Part shown: positions 58,244 to 64,000 of the stretch, piece after piece
How the letters are laid out: every line of letters begins with the position of its first letter
Position numbering within the stretch: the stretch's first letter is position 1
Assembly (NCBI GenBank): GCA_965230535.1
Contig: OZ246009.1
Span: forward strand, 1,426,001-1,490,000
From: JAUILH01 sp965230535
GTDB taxonomy: Bacteria; Bacteroidota; Bacteroidia; Flavobacteriales_D; JAUILH01
Direction of reading: 5' to 3'
DNA length: 64,000 bases
Notes under the pieces: model-generated
Seen by the model: the letters and a program-made list of their open reading frames with translations, nothing else
Databases searched by the model: none
What the model was told of the DNA's origin: nothing
Translations under genes and position numbers: made by a program

Positions 58244-60316
58244 GTGGATTATGTTTTAGAATACCCCACTTGGTCTGTCTGGTTGTGCCTGATAGCTGGG
58301 GGTATTTATGCATTTTTTCTATATAGGAAAGATAAAATGCTGAGCGAATTGCCTTCATGGGCAGTGACTGCACTTGCATTGTTCCGTTTTTTGAGCGTCT
58401 CCGCAATCTGTATTTTATTACTCGGAATCCTCATCAGGAAAGAAGAGAAAGTTGTGGAGAAGCCCATTATTTTATTGGGACATGATACTTCAAAATCTAT
58501 TGTTCTAAACAAGGATTCTCTGTTCTATCAGGGGGAATACAAGCAGTCGTTTCAGAGGTTTGTAGACCGACTTAGTGCCAATTATGAAGTCAAGTATTTC
58601 AACTTTGATGATCGGTTGATTAGTGACCCCAAGGGAATCAAATTTGACGGTATGCAGTCAGATCCCTCCTTGTTTTTCAATGAAGTAATCAACCAATACC
58701 AGAATCGAAATATTGGAGCTGTCGTGCTTGCTTCAGATGGGATTTATAACAAAGGTTTTAATCCTGCCAGTCTGGCTTCAAGTATTAGAAATACCGGAAT
58801 CTATTCAATCGCACTGGGAGATACAACCATCAAGAAAGATTTACTACTTGAAAAACTAAGCCATAATAAGGTGGCTTACCTTGGAAATGATTTCCCACTT
58901 GAGGTTTTACTCAAAGCAGACAAACTCAAAGGCGAAAAGTCTGTACTCAAAATCCTTAAAAATGAAAAACTCGTTCACGAGAAAATCATTGATATTGATC
59001 AGAGTTTGTCTATCCAGAATCACGCGTTCAGATTGGAAGCAGATAAGCCGGGAACGTACAAAATAACTGTGAAACTGGATCCTATAGAGGGAGAGTTTAC
59101 CTATTCTAATAACGAGAGTTCCTTTTTCATTGATGTCCAGAATAACCGTCAGAAAATACTTATTCTGGCCAACAGTCCGCATCCGGACATTGGAGCTCTT
59201 AAGAATGCCATTGAACTGAATGATGGTTATGAGGTAGACCTAAAATATGCAGACAAATTTGATGGTAAAATAAGCGCTTACGGGTTGCTCATCATGCATC
59301 AATTGCCTTCCAGCAAGTTTAAAATGAGCAATGTGCTGACTCAGATCTCAGAAAAAAGAAAGCCGACCTGGTTTTTTCTTGGTTCCCAAACCAGATATTC
59401 CGATTTCAACAAGCTTAATACAGGTTTGAAACACATTGGATTCAGAGGGCAACTGGATGCAGTTAAGGCTTCTGTGAACCCCAATTTTTCAGCTTTCGGA
59501 ATTCCACCGGAACTTTTAAATCTATCCTCAGATTTACATGTTGTTCATGTCCCTTTTGGTAATGTGAGAATTGGTTCGAGTGTTAATGTTCTGATGTATC
59601 AAAAACTTGGGAATCTTCAAAAAGAAGAACCTTTAATGATGTTCAATAAATGGAATGGAGTGAGAACCGGTGTATTTGTTGGTGAAGGAATTTGGCATTG
59701 GCAATTGGAGGATAAGAGCCTGTTTCAAAAAATCATCCAGAAATCAGTGCAGTATCTGGTTACCAAAGAGGACAAAAGCTTTTTCAGGTTATCAGGAAAA
59801 GACTTGTTCAGCGAGAATGAGTCCATCATTTTTGAAGCAGAATTATTCAACGAAAGTTATGAGTTAATCAATAACCATGCTGTAGGGATGAAGGTAGTTT
59901 CCGAAAATGGAGATGATTATGAATTCGATTTCATGCAAAATGGAAGGGCTTATAGATTGGACCTTGGTAAACTACCTACCGGAAGGTATACCTATACTGC
60001 AACTGCAAATGTAGATGGCAAGAATTATGAAAAAACCGGTGAGTTTTCTGTTCAGGAAATCAGAGTTGAGTACGCTAACACTGTTGCCAATCATCAACTG
60101 CTATATAACATTGCCAATAACAATGGTGGAGAAATGGTGTACCCGAACGAATTAGATTTGTTATACGATAAAATCATGGGCAGAGACGATCTGGTAAACG
60201 TGTCCTATCCGCTTACCAAATACTCGAATATCATAGATTATAAATGGATCTTTTTCCTTCTGGTGGCTTTGTTGAGTGTAGAATGGTTTTTAAGAAAAAG
60301 ATATGGGGCTTATTAG
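58244..60316 (+). CDS. vWA-like membrane protein
   Basis: 690 residues starting at GTG 58244. Two membrane helices at the start (WSVWLCLIAGGIYAFFLYR and LFRFLSVSAICILLLGILI) and one at the end (WIFFLLVALLSVEWFLRKRYG) frame a large soluble part. Residues 75-90 contain DTSKS, matching the DxSxS metal-binding site of von Willebrand A domains, followed by GAVVLASDGIYNKG. The layout matches the large vWA-like proteins that often sit with CotH/BatA-type genes in Bacteroidota. It probably lies in the inner membrane with its domain in the periplasm. Partner and role are unknown. Confidence 0.8.
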   Translation: MDYVLEYPTWSVWLCLIAGGIYAFFLYRKDKMLSELPSWAVTALALFRFLSVSAICILLLGILIRKEEKVVEKPIILLGHDTSKSIVLNKDSLFYQGEYKQSFQRFVDRLSANYEVKYFNFDDRLISDPKGIKFDGMQSDPSLFFNEVINQYQNRNIGAVVLASDGIYNKGFNPASLASSIRNTGIYSIALGDTTIKKDLLLEKLSHNKVAYLGNDFPLEVLLKADKLKGEKSVLKILKNEKLVHEKIIDIDQSLSIQNHAFRLEADKPGTYKITVKLDPIEGEFTYSNNESSFFIDVQNNRQKILILANSPHPDIGALKNAIELNDGYEVDLKYADKFDGKISAYGLLIMHQLPSSKFKMSNVLTQISEKRKPTWFFLGSQTRYSDFNKLNTGLKHIGFRGQLDAVKASVNPNFSAFGIPPELLNLSSDLHVVHVPFGNVRIGSSVNVLMYQKLGNLQKEEPLMMFNKWNGVRTGVFVGEGIWHWQLEDKSLFQKIIQKSVQYLVTKEDKSFFRLSGKDLFSENESIIFEAELFNESYELINNHAVGMKVVSENGDDYEFDFMQNGRAYRLDLGKLPTGRYTYTATANVDGKNYEKTGEFSVQEIRVEYANTVANHQLLYNIANNNGGEMVYPNELDLLYDKIMGRDDLVNVSYPLTKYSNIIDYKWIFFLLVALLSVEWFLRKRYGAY

Positions 60317-60791
60317 GGTTTTATTAATTGCATGCCTTTTTGTAGTCTGTGCTCCTGCAAAATCTCAGGATGACATCCTTACCGGAAATGGACAAAATGC
60401 TGTTTTCTATCAAATGGAGCCCGAGTTTTTATCTCTCAATTACGACAGAGCTTTGAGTAAAGATGGCGATAAATGGCATGTCAGAACCGGATTTATGGTC
60501 AACTTGTCCTTGTGGATGGGCGTTCCTTTACAATTCACCTATCTGATTCCCGTTGGAACTTCACGAAACCATCTAAGTCTTGGTTTGGTTGGAGCTTACA
60601 CCTGGGATTCTAAATCGGTTCCATGGGAAGTATGGGGCGGACCGGCTATTGGCTATAGATTTCAGCCTAAAACAGCCGATTTGTTTTTCAAAGCAGAGTT
60701 GGTGTCGACTTATAACCGTTATTGGGATGGCTCAGATTTCGATAATAAGTTCAGGTTTAGGCCAAATTTTGGAATTGGTTTTAGTTTTTAG
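60303..60791 (+). CDS. Small outer-membrane-type protein
   Basis: 162 residues. It starts 14 bases inside the end of the vWA-like gene, so translation is coupled. Signal peptide GLIRVLLIACLFVVCAPAKSQ. Beta strands follow: EPEFLSLNYDRALSKDGDKWHVRTGFMVNLSLWMGVPLQFTYLIPVG, HLSLGLVGAYTWD, GPAIGYRFQ, and the C-terminal FRPNFGIGFSF ends in Phe as in outer-membrane barrels. Function unknown. Confidence 0.68.
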   Translation: MGLIRVLLIACLFVVCAPAKSQDDILTGNGQNAVFYQMEPEFLSLNYDRALSKDGDKWHVRTGFMVNLSLWMGVPLQFTYLIPVGTSRNHLSLGLVGAYTWDSKSVPWEVWGGPAIGYRFQPKTADLFFKAELVSTYNRYWDGSDFDNKFRFRPNFGIGFSF

Positions 60792-60793
60792 TC

Positions 60794-62026
60794 ATGACGG
60801 AACAAACATATTTCATATTAATCATTGCCATTGCGAGTTTGGGATTCGTGGTAGATCGTTATTTGAGCTATCTCAATCTTAAAAACTGGTCAGATGACAT
60901 CCCTAAAGAACTCAGTGATTTTTATGATTCGGACAAGTTCAAAAAATCAAGACAGTACCAATTGAGCAATGCCAGGTTCTCTGTTTGGTCATCCACCTTT
61001 TCGTTCTTGGTTCTAATCGTTTGTTTACTCACTGGTTTCTTTGGTGAAATAGATGAATTTTCAAGGGAATTAAGCAATTCCAACTACGGACACTCACTTA
61101 TCTTCTTTACAGTGTTGTTAGTGGGGATGGACCTGCTAAGCACGCCATTCTCAGCGTACGCCACTTTTAAAATTGAAGCAAAGTTTGGTTTCAACAAAAC
61201 AACCGTTCCCACCTATATTTTAGATAAGATCAAATCCTATATCATGATGTTCATTTTAGGAGGCGGGATCTTATATGTGATGATGGCCATCTTTGAGGAA
61301 TTTCAGACGGACTTTTGGATTTTTGCCTGGATTGTGATGGGGTGTTTTATGTTGATAATGGCAACGTTCTACACAAGTTTTATCCTTCCGATCTTCAATA
61401 AACTTGAAGCTCTTGAAGAGGGGGAATTAAAGAGAGCCATTCAGGCCTATTGTGATAAAATCGGTTATGACCTAAAACACATTTATGTCATGAATGGCTC
61501 TAAGCGATCCTCCAAGGCAAATGCATTCTTTAGCGGAATGGGCAAACGGAAAACCATTGTGCTCTACGATACTTTAATAGAACAGCATACTACTGAAGAA
61601 CTGGTAGCAGTTTTGGCGCATGAGGTGGGACATTATAAACTCAAGCATACTCAAAAAGGCATGATTTCCGGGTTATTACAGATGGGCTTCATGCTATTCA
61701 TTTTATCTCAGTTCATAACGGACCCTGAATTGTCAAAAGCCATGGGCGCAGAAACAGCTTCATTTCACATGGGAATTCTGGCGTTCACGATAATATATAG
61801 TCCTATCTCCAATCTATTTGGTATTTATGGCAACGTTTTAAGTCGAAAACACGAGTTTGAGGCAGATGCATTCGCTTCAAAAACTTACGACTCGAATAGT
61901 TTGTCTCAGGCACTTAAAAAACTATCATCAAAAAACTTAGGGAACTTGCATCCGCACCCCTGGTTTGTATTTGTAAATTATTCTCATCCGCCCATTTTAG
62001 AGCGCCTGGAAGCCATCAAAAATTAA
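60794..62026 (+). CDS. M48 family (Ste24/HtpX-like) membrane metalloprotease
   Basis: 410 residues beginning 2 bases after the previous stop. Several membrane helices (ILIIAIASLGFVVDRYL, WSSTFSFLVLIVCLLTG, IMMFILGGGILYVMMAIF, IFAWIVMGCFMLIMATFYTS). An N-terminal Ste24-like part is followed by the zinc motif HEVGH (H276, E277, H280) and the third ligand in SRKHEFEADAFA. Also conserved: the SKRSSKANAFFSGMGKRKTIVLYD segment seen in CAAX-prenyl-protease-type M48A enzymes. It probably degrades or trims membrane proteins; it is unlikely to act on prenylated proteins in a bacterium. Confidence 0.92.
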   Translation: MTEQTYFILIIAIASLGFVVDRYLSYLNLKNWSDDIPKELSDFYDSDKFKKSRQYQLSNARFSVWSSTFSFLVLIVCLLTGFFGEIDEFSRELSNSNYGHSLIFFTVLLVGMDLLSTPFSAYATFKIEAKFGFNKTTVPTYILDKIKSYIMMFILGGGILYVMMAIFEEFQTDFWIFAWIVMGCFMLIMATFYTSFILPIFNKLEALEEGELKRAIQAYCDKIGYDLKHIYVMNGSKRSSKANAFFSGMGKRKTIVLYDTLIEQHTTEELVAVLAHEVGHYKLKHTQKGMISGLLQMGFMLFILSQFITDPELSKAMGAETASFHMGILAFTIIYSPISNLFGIYGNVLSRKHEFEADAFASKTYDSNSLSQALKKLSSKNLGNLHPHPWFVFVNYSHPPILERLEAIKN

Positions 62027-62030
62027 ACTT

Positions 62031-63584
62031 ATGACACATTCAATTCCTTACGCGCAAATCAATATTTTTTCAAAACTCATTGCAGATTATCTTAATCAGG
62101 ATCCTTTTTTTGAAGAACTGATTACTGATTTTCCGGATAAGGAATCGCTCTTAAAACTGGCCGATCAAAGATCATTTGACTCGGAAAAAAGACAATTGTT
62201 GTTCGACAGAATTTCGGCTCAATATGAGATGTCAGGGCTAAAAGAACCGGAATCGCTTAAGTCAATTTTGTCTGATGATACCCTGACAATCACAACAGGG
62301 CACCAGCTCAATCTCTTTACCGGACCATTGTACAGTATTTTTAAGATCTGTGGTGTTATTAATCTGTGTCAACAACTTACTGCCGAATCTGATAAAACTT
62401 TCCTTCCTGTTTTTTGGATGGCAACGGAGGATCATGATCTGGAGGAAATTAACCACACATACTGTTACAATAAGAAAGTTGAATGGGAAACGAACCAGCA
62501 GGGCGCTGTTGGGCGTATGACAACAGAAGGGGTAGATGCTGCAATAGAGGAATTGGAAAATGTACTGGGAGAACAAGGAAAAGAGTTCGTTGAATTGTTG
62601 AGATGGGCCTATGCATCAGATAACCTGGCTCATGCTCACAGAAAGCTAGTGAGTAAATTATTTGAAGGCACTGATCTTGTCATTTTTGATGGAGATGATC
62701 ACGGTTTGAAGCAATCGTTTTCAGACATAATGAAGGATGAAATATTACATCAATTCAGTCAAAAACAAATTGAGGAAACCAATGCCATTCTGGATGGAAG
62801 ATATAAGGTTCAGGCACATGCCCGCGAGATCAACTTATTTTATTTGGGAGAGAATAGCCGTAGTAGGATTGTAAAGCAGGAAAATGCTTATGCAACTTCA
62901 GATGGACAGAATAACTGGGAAGAAGCAGAACTGCTCAACTTGCTATCGTCCATGCCTGAAAGTTTCAGTCCTAATGTTATTTTAAGGCCTTTGTATCAGG
63001 AACATGTTTTGCCAAATGTGGCTTACGTTGGAGGAGGAGGGGAGTTGGCCTATTGGATGCAGCTCAAACGAAATTTTGACCACCATGGGGTCTCGTTTCC
63101 AATTCTGATCTTAAGAAATTCTATGGGCTTTATGTCCGGGAAGGATGTTGAGAAACTTAATAAGCTCGGCTTGAATTTTAACGATTTGTTTTTGCCTGAA
63201 AATGATTTGAGCAACAAGGTTGTGGCGGACTTAACGGAGGAAGTTGAGTTTACCGGAGAATTGGACTCTATCAAAATGATCTATAAACAGATTCTGGAGA
63301 AGGCCGTTGAGGTCGATAAATCTTTAGAAGGGACTGTGATGGCTGAGGTAAGAAAACAAGAGAAATCCATTCAGCAAATCAATGCTAAGGTCATTAAGGC
63401 TCAAAAGAGACAACATGATGCCTCCATTAATCAGGCTATGAGATTAAAATCACGTCTTTTCCCAGAAGGAAAGTTATTGGAGCGTTTTGCCAACGTATCA
63501 CAATTTTATCAGTCCGATTTAATCGCTGAGCTGGCCTCTCAAACGAATCCTTTAGAACTGGATTTTAAAGTAATCGTTCAGTAG
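62031..63584 (+). CDS. bshC: Bacillithiol biosynthesis cysteine-adding enzyme BshC
   Basis: 517 residues. Characteristic segments include TITTGHQLNLFTGPLYSIFKI, then PVFWMATEDHDLEEINHTY, and SPNVILRPLYQEHVLPNVAYVGGGGELAYWMQLKRNFDHHGVSFPILILRNS, followed by a long coiled-coil region (EKAVEVDKSLEGTVMAEVRKQEKSIQQINAKVIKAQKRQHDASINQA). BshC attaches cysteine to glucosaminyl-malate in the last step of bacillithiol synthesis, the low-molecular-weight thiol used by many Bacteroidota in place of glutathione. It follows the M48 gene by 4 bases and converges on the T9SS-cargo gene. Confidence 0.95.
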   Translation: MTHSIPYAQINIFSKLIADYLNQDPFFEELITDFPDKESLLKLADQRSFDSEKRQLLFDRISAQYEMSGLKEPESLKSILSDDTLTITTGHQLNLFTGPLYSIFKICGVINLCQQLTAESDKTFLPVFWMATEDHDLEEINHTYCYNKKVEWETNQQGAVGRMTTEGVDAAIEELENVLGEQGKEFVELLRWAYASDNLAHAHRKLVSKLFEGTDLVIFDGDDHGLKQSFSDIMKDEILHQFSQKQIEETNAILDGRYKVQAHAREINLFYLGENSRSRIVKQENAYATSDGQNNWEEAELLNLLSSMPESFSPNVILRPLYQEHVLPNVAYVGGGGELAYWMQLKRNFDHHGVSFPILILRNSMGFMSGKDVEKLNKLGLNFNDLFLPENDLSNKVVADLTEEVEFTGELDSIKMIYKQILEKAVEVDKSLEGTVMAEVRKQEKSIQQINAKVIKAQKRQHDASINQAMRLKSRLFPEGKLLERFANVSQFYQSDLIAELASQTNPLELDFKVIVQ

Positions 63585-63585
63585 T

Positions 63586-64000
63586 TTATTTAATGAACAG
63601 CTTCTTTGTTGAGATTCTGTTTCCTGACACAAGCTTTACAAAGTAAATCCCTGTACTAACATCAGAAATATCAATGACTTCTCTGTCATTAGAAGACTTG
63701 TGTTCAAGTACCTGTCTGCCCTTAGTATCCAGAATAAAGATGTTGTATGCTGTCTTGTCCGGATTATTAACAGATATGTTTAACTCGTCTTCAAAAGTAT
63801 AAGCAGAGTTGAGAGCGAATCCAGCTTCATCTTCGTTGAATTCAACCATTTTAGGACCGTAAATCATGGTGCTGCCATCAAAGTCAACTTGCGTTAACCT
63901 GTAATAAGAAATACCACTGAGAGGCGTGTCGTCAATGAAATCGTAATTAATAGTTGAAACGCTTGTTCCGGCACCATTTAAATATCCAATAGGTTCAAAA
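63586..64000 (-). CDS. C-terminal end of a T9SS-secreted protein, runs off the window
   Basis: The frame stays open from the stop at 63586 to the window edge; codons upstream of the internal ATG at 63867 translate into a typical Bacteroidota segment (YDFIDDTPLSGISYYRLTQVDFDG), so this is a partial gene. The end (AYNIFILDTKGRQVLEHKSSNDREVIDISDVSTGIYFVKLVSGNRISTKKLFIK) is a type A sorting domain, recognised by the type IX secretion system. The protein is therefore secreted or surface-attached; its main body lies outside the window. It ends 1 base from the bshC stop. Confidence 0.85.
   Translation of the reverse strand, partial: FEPIGYLNGAGTSVSTINYDFIDDTPLSGISYYRLTQVDFDGSTMIYGPKMVEFNEDEAGFALNSAYTFEDELNISVNNPDKTAYNIFILDTKGRQVLEHKSSNDREVIDISDVSTGIYFVKLVSGNRISTKKLFIK

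Noticed and set aside
1..64000. Insertion sequences or transposases
   Set aside because: No DDE, HUH or serine transposase motif flanked by terminal inverted repeats was seen; the only recombinase found is the tyrosine integrase.

Overview
The window is a piece of a Bacteroidota chromosome, probably Flavobacteriales-like. The signs are two proteins ending in type IX secretion (Por/T9SS) sorting domains, a BshC bacillithiol enzyme, WG-repeat and TPR-HTH proteins, promoters of the TAnnTTTG type and AT-rich intergenic DNA. No rRNA, tRNA or CRISPR array was seen.

Positions 1-20574 hold the distal half of a contractile injection system (eCIS, Afp/PVC/MAC-like) gene cluster read left to right: a J-like baseplate protein cut by the window edge, a fibre-like protein, a 62-residue protein, a second very large baseplate protein, a large lineage-specific structural protein, the CIS tape-measure protein, an AAA+ ATPase and a 1400-residue cargo protein ending in an LHH-type HNH nuclease. 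A SUKH (SMI1/KNR4) immunity-type gene starts 2 bases after the nuclease stop codon. Sheath, tube and spike genes must lie upstream of the window. A lipoprotein, a calpain-type cysteine protease with an intact Cys/His/Asn triad and a translationally coupled secreted protein follow (20576-23573) and may be a second cargo module.

Positions 23668-36653 hold ordinary accessory chromosome: an SRPBCC/GyrI-like fusion, two related TPR-membrane-HTH regulators, lipoproteins, a GNAT acetyltransferase, a WG-repeat protein and a 1286-residue HYR/SprB-repeat surface adhesin with a T9SS signal.

Positions 36.7-49.5 kb are a mobile region. A tyrosine integrase lies beside the 3' end of mnmE. The last 18 bases of mnmE (encoding FCIGK-stop) are repeated at 41634-41651 with the same peptide preserved, so a 7.8-kb integrative element is bounded by direct repeats at 41634-41651 and 49453-49470. 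This is the same target segment used by SGI1-type islands of enterobacteria. The element has ACGTAC-containing candidate arm sites near both ends, a Rep-like/HTH maintenance module, and cargo in which a cyclic-phosphate-processing receiver (cREC) gene converges on a composite Fic/Doc gene, with four phased repeats between the Fic and XRE genes. Left of it, an exported 1013-residue protein and a trypsin-like protease form a two-gene unit that may sit in an older neighbouring insertion, since a weaker att-like sequence lies at 36701-36718.

Positions 49.5-64 kb are core genome: mnmE, sucD, a pair of related outer-membrane-type proteins, an SlyD-type isomerase, envelope proteins, fabG, a vWA-like membrane protein, a Ste24-type M48 protease, bshC, and the C-terminal end of a second T9SS cargo protein that runs off the window.
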